The notes beneath the pieces were generated by a model. The model was not told the DNA's origin. It saw only the letters and a list, made by a program, of their open reading frames with translations, and did no database searches. Positions 8,144 to 13,246 of a stretch of 13,246 nucleotides of DNA are shown in pieces. The stretch covers positions 1 to 13,246 of the forward strand of contig JAQVID010000024.1 in the NCBI GenBank assembly GCA_028695865.1. Direction: 5' to 3'. Both the position numbers and the translations under genes were made by a program. The DNA comes from Thermoguttaceae bacterium. GTDB lineage: Bacteria > Planctomycetota > Planctomycetia > Pirellulales > Thermoguttaceae. The stretch's first letter is position 1. Every line of letters begins with the position of its first letter.

Positions 8144-8331
8144 CAGTTCAGCTCCCTTTTGTCACGAAGTTTTTCGTATTCGACAGTCTTGTCGTTTTCA
8201 CGGAAAAGATAAAACCGTAAAGCACACAAGACGTATTTGAGCCGGCGACCACCTTCACCGGGCACAAATATTGTCCACGAACCTTTCGAACTAACGGCAA
8301 CAATGGTAAAGTTCCAAATATTTGCGAGCAC
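8143..8331 (-). CDS. Possible small protein (62 aa), overlapping the glgA end
   Basis: This is a 62-codon frame from a GTG at 8331 to a TGA whose last base is the A of the next gene's ATG (TGATG, 8145-8141). It overlaps the last 41 bases of glgA. The C-terminal part is basic and amphipathic (RLKYVLCALRFYLF then EYEKLRDKREL) and looks protein-like rather than random. The Shine-Dalgarno sequence of the large downstream gene lies inside its last codons, an arrangement typical of translational coupling. Against it: the start is GTG with only a weak upstream TGGAA, the length is short, and I do not recognise the family. It fills nearly all of the 147-bp glgA-to-large-gene gap. No function can be assigned. 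Confidence 0.4.
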   Translation of the reverse strand: MLANIWNFTIVAVSSKGSWTIFVPGEGGRRLKYVLCALRFYLFRENDKTVEYEKLRDKRELN

Positions 8332-9850
8332 TACGATTCCAGGACCAATCCTGATTCATGGCCGTAATGATCATTTTTTTCCAATCTTCTTTTCGCTCGA
8401 AATAGCAAAACATGGCCCATTCAATGGCCTTGCCCATATCATCACTTGTTCCCCAATAGAATGAGAAACCATTAGCTGTTCCATCGGCAATTGACTCATT
8501 ACTTGCGTTAACCACCGTGTCAACCAGACCGCCCGTGCGTCTGACAATCGGCAAGGTCCCATAAAGTTGGCTGTACATCTGATTCAGGCCGCACGGTTCA
8601 TAACGACTGGGCATCAGGAACAAGTCGCTTCCGGCTTCGATACGATGGGAATATTCATTTGAAAATTTCAGACATACCGACACATTCTGCGGGAACTCTT
8701 TAGCCAACTTCGAAAAACGCTGTTCCAGAATTGGATCACCGGTTCCCAAGACAATAAATTGAGCGTTGTATTTATTGACCAATATATTAATGGAGTCGGC
8801 GACCAGGTCGAGTCCTTTTTGCGGATCAAACCGACTGACGATGCCAAACAGGGGAATATCCGGATTTTGCGGCAAACCAGCCTGGGCCTGAAGCGCCGCC
8901 TTGCATTTTGGCTTTTCGGTAAATACGGTCGTCGAATCGAAGCGGGCATACGGCTCCGTTAAAAACCGATCTGTCGCCGGATTCCATTCTTCCATATCGA
9001 CCCCGTTCAAAATTCCGGAAAGGACATTATTGCGATAACGGAGCACCCCTTGCAGCCGTTCGCCAAAATCATCGGTTTGAATCTCTTTGGCGTACTGCGG
9101 ACTCACCGTCGTAACGGCATCCGCAAAGATAATACCGGTCTTCAGCAAATTGAGCTGATTATAAAATTCCATACGATCATACGTAAAATATCGCCAACTG
9201 ATTCCGGTCAGTGCCATGTCCCAGCGCCAAAAACGTCCCTGATGACGCATGTTATGAATCGTAAAGACCGAACGAATACGGTCATACCAACGCTCGGCCC
9301 GCGCAAGTTCCTCGTCCGACATTTCTTCATAAAAAACGAACGAATTCGGGTCTGTCAGGAACGAGTCTTGCTTCTGACACTTGGTTTGATACAGAATTTT
9401 CAAATACGCGGGAACAAGCCCGGTCTGCCAGTCGTTGGCATGGATCACATCCACATTAAGGTCCAGAAGCTCAATCGCCTGCAAAACACTGCGACTGAAA
9501 AACACAAATCGCTCGCAGTTGTCTTGATAATCAATACCACCACTATTATATAAACCGTCGCGATGAAAATAAGAATCATGGCGAACAAAATAGACTGTAA
9601 CGTTCGAATGGGGTATACGGCTTTTCAGAAGTTCACCTCTGAACGTCTTGGCCCCAATCGGGATGGTCAGCGTCTTGCCCGTTGTCTCAATCGGAATGCC
9701 CGCCTGATCTATTTGTGCATAGGCCGGCATAATGACAGAAACTTCATTCCCCAACTCCGACAACGCAACCGGCAACGAGCTGCACACGTCCGCCAGCCCT
9801 CCCGTCTTTGCGAAAGGGGTTGCCTCGCTTGTTGCAAACAATATATTCAC
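8291..9850 (-). CDS. glgA: Glycogen synthase (starch synthase family, GT5)
   Basis: It transfers glucose from ADP-glucose (UDP-glucose in some family members) to the non-reducing end of an alpha-1,4-glucan, in cytoplasmic glycogen synthesis. From the GTG at 9850 the protein is 519 aa, close to the 480-520 usual for GlgA. Motifs seen, in order: the N-terminal sugar-nucleotide loop KTGGLADV (15-22), HANDWQTG (137-144), FTIHNMRHQGRF (196-207), SGILNGVDMEEWNP (278-291), SRFDPQKGLDLV (339-350), and the catalytic/donor-site block SRYEPCGLNQ with RRTGGLVDTV (415-446). All expected blocks are present in order with no frameshift. The GTG is chosen because NILFATSE follows it, as in other GlgA proteins, and because AGGAG lies eight bases upstream; a TTG ten codons further up is less likely. 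No other glg gene is in the window, so pathway context comes only from the enzyme itself. Confidence 0.97.
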   Translation of the reverse strand: MNILFATSEATPFAKTGGLADVCSSLPVALSELGNEVSVIMPAYAQIDQAGIPIETTGKTLTIPIGAKTFRGELLKSRIPHSNVTVYFVRHDSYFHRDGLYNSGGIDYQDNCERFVFFSRSVLQAIELLDLNVDVIHANDWQTGLVPAYLKILYQTKCQKQDSFLTDPNSFVFYEEMSDEELARAERWYDRIRSVFTIHNMRHQGRFWRWDMALTGISWRYFTYDRMEFYNQLNLLKTGIIFADAVTTVSPQYAKEIQTDDFGERLQGVLRYRNNVLSGILNGVDMEEWNPATDRFLTEPYARFDSTTVFTEKPKCKAALQAQAGLPQNPDIPLFGIVSRFDPQKGLDLVADSINILVNKYNAQFIVLGTGDPILEQRFSKLAKEFPQNVSVCLKFSNEYSHRIEAGSDLFLMPSRYEPCGLNQMYSQLYGTLPIVRRTGGLVDTVVNASNESIADGTANGFSFYWGTSDDMGKAIEWAMFCYFERKEDWKKMIITAMNQDWSWNRSARKYLELYHCCR

Positions 9851-9858
9851 GATCCTGT

Positions 9859-9863
9859 CTCCT
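9859..9863 (-). promoter_or_regulatory. Ribosome binding site deciding the glgA GTG start
   Basis: AGGAG on the minus strand with an 8-base spacer to the GTG at 9850-9848. Neither the TTG at 9880 nor the next internal start codons have a comparable site. Confidence 0.7.
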
Positions 9864-9893
9864 GAAATTATCCTTCTCAAGAACTTGCTCTTT

Positions 9894-9921
9894 AGTATAA
9901 CACTTCGGTAAATTTTCGCAA
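9894..9921 (-). promoter_or_regulatory. Candidate glgA promoter, proximal (extended -10)
   Basis: Read on the minus strand: TTGCGA (9921-9916), a 16-base spacer ending in TG plus one base, then TATACT (9899-9894). The TG gives an extended -10 of TGTTATACT. A start site near 9887 would leave a leader of about 37 bases before the glgA GTG. This is a consensus match by eye only. Confidence 0.5.
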
Positions 9922-9943
9922 TGTTTCTTAAAGCAATTACCCT

Positions 9944-9972
9944 ATTATAACACGGACTTGACAGCTTGTGTA
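9944..9972 (-). promoter_or_regulatory. Candidate glgA promoter, distal (extended -10)
   Basis: Read on the minus strand: TACACA (9972-9967), a 17-base spacer, then a perfect TATAAT (9949-9944) with an upstream TG (TGTTATAAT). The GTGTTATA core is exactly 50 bp from the same core in the proximal promoter, suggesting tandem promoters or a duplicated element. Confidence 0.5.
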
Positions 9973-10127
9973 TATTTTTTCACCGTTTTATCAGAAAATA
10001 TATAAATTTTACCAAAAATTTATTGAAATGAGAGCCCAAATTCCCGTTTCATTTGCTTCCAAGAGCCTGTCGCGCTCAAAAAACACGACATCTCTTACAA
10101 AAAACGCTCTCGCTCAAGCAAAACGCT

Positions 10128-10868
10128 TCACACCAACTCAATCGAGGTCCAAAGACTGGGGTCTTCTTCCACCGGGAAAAGTGTTGAATGCTGGAGCGAA
10201 AAAAGACCAAGCTCCGTGTCGGAAACCGCAAAATGAAGCCCCAAACGTTTGTGCTCATCCGGCTCGTAACCGGTTAACGCGTTACCCGGAAGAATAACTG
10301 AAAGCAAGTAGCCCGAATCCGTTACTCGACTCGCCAGGGTAAAACGCGAAATGTCCACCGGATTGGGTAAGGCCTTCGCGCGGTGAATCGGAAGCCAAAA
10401 CCCGGCCGGCTCGCGAACTCGTGACCCCGAAACGCAGGGCATGAAGAAAAAACGGTGGCAAAACCGCGTACCACGATGAACGTCACGGACATCGCGTGTA
10501 TCCAGACAAAAATGTATTCCGTCACTATATTCCATGTTGCCCGCGTCGCAACGCAACGGCAGACTCTTGCCCGAAAGAACGGACGTGATCACCAAACCAT
10601 CCTCATGCCAACCAGTACGGAAATCAAATAAAACTTTTTTCTTCTCTTCCTTATCGTCGGGCCGCTCGGGAGGAGCTTCCGCCGTGGAAAGACGATGCCC
10701 GGAAGTAAACCGGGAACGAAACGCTTCCGGTTCTATCCGATACCGCTGAAATAAAGGAATGGAATAGCTTGAGTCCAATTGCTCTGCCGAAAGCTCTGTC
10801 GGCAAAGCAGTCAGTTTGCTAATCGGTACGTTGTAACGAAAAAGAAAAGTCTCTGGAATGGTAGACAT
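10128..10868 (-). CDS. CBM9/DOMON-like conserved planctomycete protein
   Basis: This 246-aa protein has no evident signal peptide or membrane segment. After a proline/acid/lysine-rich linker (about 60-77), a beta-sandwich-like stretch begins at FDFRTGWHEDGLVITSVL (81-98). It then has SDGIHFCLDTRD (115-126), HRGTRFCHRFFF (131-142), GYEPDEHKRLGLHF (200-213) and EEDPSLWTSIEL (234-245). The order 'DGLxFxxDTRD ... xLGFxxxxxD ... DPSLWxxxEL' resembles carbohydrate-binding family 9-like domains, and I associate this version with planctomycetes. Ligand and role are unknown. The ATG at 10868 lacks a strong Shine-Dalgarno sequence. The gene starts 51 bp after the enolase-family gene stops, so co-transcription is likely. 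Confidence is high that it is a gene and moderate for the fold. Confidence 0.75.
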   Translation of the reverse strand: MSTIPETFLFRYNVPISKLTALPTELSAEQLDSSYSIPLFQRYRIEPEAFRSRFTSGHRLSTAEAPPERPDDKEEKKKVLFDFRTGWHEDGLVITSVLSGKSLPLRCDAGNMEYSDGIHFCLDTRDVRDVHRGTRFCHRFFFMPCVSGSRVREPAGFWLPIHRAKALPNPVDISRFTLASRVTDSGYLLSVILPGNALTGYEPDEHKRLGLHFAVSDTELGLFSLQHSTLFPVEEDPSLWTSIELV

Positions 10869-10873
10869 AATAT

Positions 10874-10885
10874 TATGATATCATA
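10874..10885. promoter_or_regulatory. Perfect 12-bp palindrome just upstream of the CBM9-like gene
   Basis: TATGATATCATA is its own reverse complement and ends 6 bp before the ATG at 10868, in the 51-bp gap after the enolase-family gene. It may be an operator-type site or chance in AT-rich DNA. It lies where the ribosome binding site is expected, and no good Shine-Dalgarno sequence is visible there. Confidence 0.3.
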
Positions 10886-10919
10886 TTACTTAATCTAAAT
10901 TTACTCACTCTAAATCAGG

Positions 10920-12092
10920 TCAATCATTCGAGAAAAGCTGATGCTCCAGTGTATGCTTTTCGAGAAACGCCATGTCAGGCAGGCCCCCGACGCCCGGCTC
11001 GTCCCAAAGCTCAACCGCTTGGAACAAACGTTCTTCGGCCGCGTCAGAACCGTCGTTTAGAGGCACCGATTCGGAATGCACGCTCGATTCGAGCGGAGCA
11101 ACCGGCGTTTCGGCAAAGACTTCGTTCCAACGATAAATGTCACACGGAAGTGTATATCCCCCGGCGACAGCCATGGCCAGCATGTGTCGATACCCCAGCG
11201 GCGATTGCAGATCAAACGCGCCGTAACAGTCAATTTCGTTGGCCATGGCGGCTTCGGCGATTTTTTTCGCTTCGGTATGACCCCCCACCCTGCCCGGCTT
11301 CATCGCAAAATATCGACAGCACTTCAAATCAATCGCGATATTGGCTTCCAGAAGCGAAGTGATCGACTCGTCCAGCGTAATGGGCGTATGAAGCGTTTCG
11401 GCGGTCATCGCATTTACGACAAAATCACTCGGGGCAAAAGGCTGCTCGATCATCGACAGAAAGAAATCTTCCAGCCGATAAAGTGTATCGGTATGCATTT
11501 CCGGGTCCAAGGCTCCTTCGGCGTCTACCTGAACATTAAGAAGCGGAGCAACAACGGCCCGAACGGCCGCAACAACCTGAACGTCCCAGCCGGGGCGGAA
11601 TTTTAACGTGATACGTCGAAAACAATCATCGGTAACTCGCTGCATTTCACGAAAGAACGCGTCTTGATCTTCGTTTCGGTCGAAAACCAGTCCGACTTCC
11701 ACAGGCCGTTTGGTTCCACCCAACGTTTTCCAAAGAGGTTCGTCTTTCATTCGGGCCTGCAAATCCCACCAGGCCATGTCGACGACGCCCTTCGCGTTAC
11801 GATTACCTTTTATCGGTGCGAATAAATCTGCAAACGTTTTGGACTCAGAAACCGATTTGGTCTTGAGCAGTCGGGGAAGCAGGAAATCGCGGGTCAACTC
11901 AAAGACACTTTGGGACGATTCTGCGGTCAAAAAGGGAAAATTCCCGGGCGCAACTTCGGCCCAACCGGACAGACCTTCTGCCTGCAATCTGAGAAAAACG
12001 GTATCGCAATAATCGGATGTCTGGTCATGGACAACTTGCGGTGAGGCAAAAGGAAGTCGAACGAGAAACAATTCCGCTTGATCTATCTGCAT
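10920..12092 (-). CDS. Enolase-superfamily enzyme, MenC/N-succinylamino-acid-racemase-like
   Basis: From the ATG at 12092 the protein is 390 aa. It has the N-terminal capping domain (QIDQAELFLVRLPF; GWAEVAPGNFPF) and then the barrel: AKGVVDMAWWDLQAR (100-114), TLKFRPGWD (162-170), metal ligands D190 (VQVDAEGA), E216 (MIEQPF) and D241 (TLDESI), and the second-half lysine K265 in MKPGRVGG. This layout matches o-succinylbenzoate synthase class 2 / N-succinylamino acid racemase. That group dehydrates SHCHC to succinylbenzoate in menaquinone synthesis or racemizes acylamino acids. Compared with the family KxK motif, the first lysine is Thr here, and the usual GGMxExGxGR loop reads GAFDLQSPLGY, so the exact substrate is uncertain. 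The start at 12092 has TGAGG six bases upstream and gives the usual N-terminus; an ATG at 12161 would add 23 residues. No other men gene is nearby. Confidence 0.8.
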   Translation of the reverse strand: MQIDQAELFLVRLPFASPQVVHDQTSDYCDTVFLRLQAEGLSGWAEVAPGNFPFLTAESSQSVFELTRDFLLPRLLKTKSVSESKTFADLFAPIKGNRNAKGVVDMAWWDLQARMKDEPLWKTLGGTKRPVEVGLVFDRNEDQDAFFREMQRVTDDCFRRITLKFRPGWDVQVVAAVRAVVAPLLNVQVDAEGALDPEMHTDTLYRLEDFFLSMIEQPFAPSDFVVNAMTAETLHTPITLDESITSLLEANIAIDLKCCRYFAMKPGRVGGHTEAKKIAEAAMANEIDCYGAFDLQSPLGYRHMLAMAVAGGYTLPCDIYRWNEVFAETPVAPLESSVHSESVPLNDGSDAAEERLFQAVELWDEPGVGGLPDMAFLEKHTLEHQLFSND

Positions 12093-12204
12093 GGGGAACC
12101 TCATTTTGAAGTAAAAGGGAACAGTGGGGAAGGACGTCTCCACAAACTGATAAAACATCATTTTACCAGAAAAGAACTAACATGTCACCCCCGTCGATAC
12201 AGGA

Positions 12205-12232
12205 GTTATAGCCGTTTTTACTGATACGACAA
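12205..12232 (-). promoter_or_regulatory. Candidate promoter of the enolase-family/CBM9-like operon
   Basis: Read on the minus strand: TTGTCG (12232-12227), a 16-base spacer, then TATAAC (12210-12205). A start near 12198 would give a leader of about 105 bases to the preferred ATG at 12092. Consensus match by eye. Confidence 0.45.
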
Positions 12233-12283
12233 GAAAATTTCGGTTTTATTTGTTCAAAATCGGCCAAAGAGCGTAAAATATGC

Positions 12284-12312
12284 TTGTAAAAGACACAGTT
12301 TGTGTGTATCTT
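12284..12312 (+). promoter_or_regulatory. Candidate promoter of the DUF1598 gene
   Basis: TTGTAA (12284-12289), a 17-base spacer, then TATCTT (12307-12312). The spacer contains an inverted repeat ACACA-GTT-TGTGT (12293-12305) that could be an operator. The predicted start falls at about 12318-12320, exactly where the leader hairpin begins. Confidence 0.45.
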
Positions 12313-12318
12313 ATTAGA

Positions 12319-12363
12319 GGTGGGGATACAGTCAAAGCGGAGAAGCTGGTGTAAGCCCCGACC
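12319..12363 (+). promoter_or_regulatory. Leader RNA hairpin upstream of the DUF1598 gene
   Basis: GGT-GGGG (12319-12325) pairs with CCCC-g-ACC (12356-12363, one bulged G). Inside, ACAgUC (12328-12333) pairs with GGUGU (12348-12352) and AGC (12336-12338) pairs with GCU (12345-12347) around a GGAGAA loop. The helix is followed by GTTTTGTT (12364-12371). It could be a protective 5' stem-loop, an attenuator or part of an unrecognised cis-regulatory RNA. It does not match a riboswitch class I know. Folded by hand only. Confidence 0.45.
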
Positions 12364-12397
12364 GTTTTGTTCGCTCATTTAAAAAAGGGTTACAGAT

Positions 12398-13246
12398 ATG
12401 AAACGATTGAACGACAGGGCACGAAAACCGTTGGTGAACGGAAGTTGGAGTGCGGCGCTCATTTTTGTACTTTTTGCCGGATTGGGAATTTTTATGTCCT
12501 GCGTGGGTACCTCCAGTACTTGCTATGCACAGAATTCGGGAAGTAGCAGCAGTAATAACAGCAGTAATAACAACAGTAGCAACAATAATAACGGTGGAAC
12601 GAACCGCGAGTACACGAATTTCGGATACCGGAGTGCCGTTGGAGGTTTTGCTATTGACGCGAAACAGGCGTTTAAGGCCGCGACCAAAGTAGAGTTAGCG
12701 TCTTATTCAGACTCAATTCGCAGTAAGCTTACTACCGTTCCGGCCGGACTGGATCAGGCGTCTTCTGTCCGCAAGATTTCGTTGCGACGACTGGGCGAGC
12801 TCCTTCGAACCTGTGCCGCCGAAAAGAAAGTTCTTCCTGAAAGTGCTCAATTCCTTGGCGGTCTCACCGCGATTGAACATGTTATTGCCGTACCGGAAGA
12901 CAAAGATATTTATCTGGTCGGTCCGGCGGAAGGGTGGACCGTGGACGCCACCGGTTGTGTCGTTGGAAAAGAATCCGGAAAACCGATCCTGCTCCTTGAA
13001 GATTTATTGACCGTCTTTCGCGCGTGGAATACACAAACACCCGAACTGATTACCTGCTCAATTGATCCTTCCCGGGAAGCACTCCAAAATTTCGCCCGTA
13101 TGGCAAAGATTATCGATCCGGAACAAAGACTGACGGCCAATCGTCAGGCGATGGGCATGATGAACGTTTCGTTTTCCGGTATTCCGTCGCAAAGTCGCAT
13201 GGCTTGTGTTCTGGCCGCGGCCGATTATCGCATGAAACGCTTGAGT
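12398..13246 (+). CDS. Exported DUF1598 planctomycete protein, N-terminal part (3' end outside window)
   Basis: The frame is open for 283 codons from the ATG at 12398 to the window edge. AAGGG at 12385-12389 lies eight bases upstream. A signal peptide is evident: basic residues, a hydrophobic core (about 18-33), and probable cleavage near CYA-QN (44/45). A Ser/Asn-rich linker follows (about 47-65). The body has RRLGELLRTC, DIYLVGPAEGWTVDATGCVVG (170-190), a GKPILLLEDLLTVFRAW stretch (194-210) and, at the edge, VLAAADYRMKRLS (271-283). These match the conserved core of DUF1598, a family I associate with planctomycetes. It is probably secreted or periplasmic. The molecular function is unknown. 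There is no close upstream gene on this strand, so it is expected to have its own promoter. Confidence 0.88.
   Translation, partial: MKRLNDRARKPLVNGSWSAALIFVLFAGLGIFMSCVGTSSTCYAQNSGSSSSNNSSNNNSSNNNNGGTNREYTNFGYRSAVGGFAIDAKQAFKAATKVELASYSDSIRSKLTTVPAGLDQASSVRKISLRRLGELLRTCAAEKKVLPESAQFLGGLTAIEHVIAVPEDKDIYLVGPAEGWTVDATGCVVGKESGKPILLLEDLLTVFRAWNTQTPELITCSIDPSREALQNFARMAKIIDPEQRLTANRQAMGMMNVSFSGIPSQSRMACVLAAADYRMKRLS

Larger units (their letters stand above)
9851..10127. other. AT-rich intergenic region upstream of glgA
   Basis: This 277-bp region runs from the glgA start to the stop of the CBM9-like gene. It is markedly AT-rich between about 9885 and 10025 and contains the tandem promoter candidates for glgA. 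Minus-strand reading just below the CBM9-like stop shows GCTT-GAGCGA-GAGC then GTTTTTT (about 10101-10120), a weak four-base-pair terminator-like signal. No convincing gene was found. Confidence 0.6.
12093..12397. other. Divergent intergenic region
   Basis: This region of about 305 bp lies between the minus-strand enolase-family gene and the plus-strand DUF1598 gene. It holds one candidate promoter per direction and a hairpin-forming leader for the DUF1598 gene. A 71-codon minus-strand frame at 12163-12378 covers it but has no plausible start site or protein-like composition. Confidence 0.6.

Noticed and set aside
9050..9553. 167-codon open frame on the plus strand
   Set aside because: It is antisense to glgA, which is certain from its conserved motifs.
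9958..9983. TTGACA on the plus strand as a -35 box
   Set aside because: No -10-like hexamer occurs at 16-18 bases (the TATATT is too close), and there is no plus-strand gene downstream.
10101..10120. T-rich hairpin as terminator of the CBM9-like gene
   Set aside because: The stem is only four base pairs with a 6-base loop, too weak to call separately despite the T6 run.
9968..10297. 109-codon open frame on the plus strand
   Set aside because: It runs antisense into the 3' end of the CBM9-like gene and has no ribosome binding site or recognisable motif.
12319..12363. Known riboswitch class in the DUF1598 leader
   Set aside because: Compared from memory with cobalamin, SAM/SAH, c-di-GMP, fluoride, glutamine and preQ1 cores; the conserved bases of these are absent. 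It is kept only as an unclassified hairpin.
12163..12378. 71-codon open frame on the minus strand in the divergent intergenic region
   Set aside because: It overlaps both candidate promoters and the leader hairpin, has no Shine-Dalgarno sequence, and its composition is not protein-like.

Overview
The window looks like chromosomal DNA of a planctomycete (Pirellulales-like), of moderate GC content. Three things point there: a DUF1598-type secreted protein at the right edge, a BatA / VWA-glutamine-amidotransferase-like / DUF4175-like membrane gene run at the left edge, and a CBM9-like protein with planctomycete-type motifs. These are family assignments from memory of motifs, not from database searches. 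I see no rRNA, tRNA, CRISPR array, transposase or phage gene.

Layout. (1) Positions 1-4429, plus strand: a tight operon of cell-envelope genes. It holds the 3' end of a BatA-like protein, a large membrane protein with two von Willebrand A (VWA) domains around a class-I-amidotransferase-like fold, and a DUF4175-like membrane protein that starts in an ATGA overlap. A perfect 13-bp hairpin with a short T run about 190 bp downstream (4621-4653) is the best terminator candidate and lies inside the coding sequence of the convergent gene. (2) Positions 4550-9850, minus strand: glycogen synthase glgA (GTG start), a possible 62-codon ORF, and then a very large (1197 aa) protein built from about five helix-hairpin-helix/RNA-polymerase-alpha-CTD-like repeats, a sigma-70 region-4-like helix-turn-helix, a CxxC...CxxC segment and a duplicated winged-helix-like module. 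(3) Positions 10128-12092, minus strand: a divergent enolase-superfamily (MenC/NSAR-like) gene followed by a CBM9-like protein. (4) Positions 12398-13246, plus strand: the 5' part of an exported DUF1598 protein, preceded by a candidate promoter and a leader RNA that folds into a long hairpin.

The left operon probably forms a membrane/periplasmic assembly of the MoxR-BatA type. glgA makes the alpha-1,4-glucan chain of glycogen and appears to have tandem extended -10 promoters of its own. The 1197-aa protein is the most unusual item. It reads like a transcription-apparatus mosaic (alpha-CTD-like and sigma-4-like parts in one chain) without a polymerase, nuclease or ATPase domain that I can recognise. 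It is the best candidate here for an undescribed regulator or DNA-binding system.
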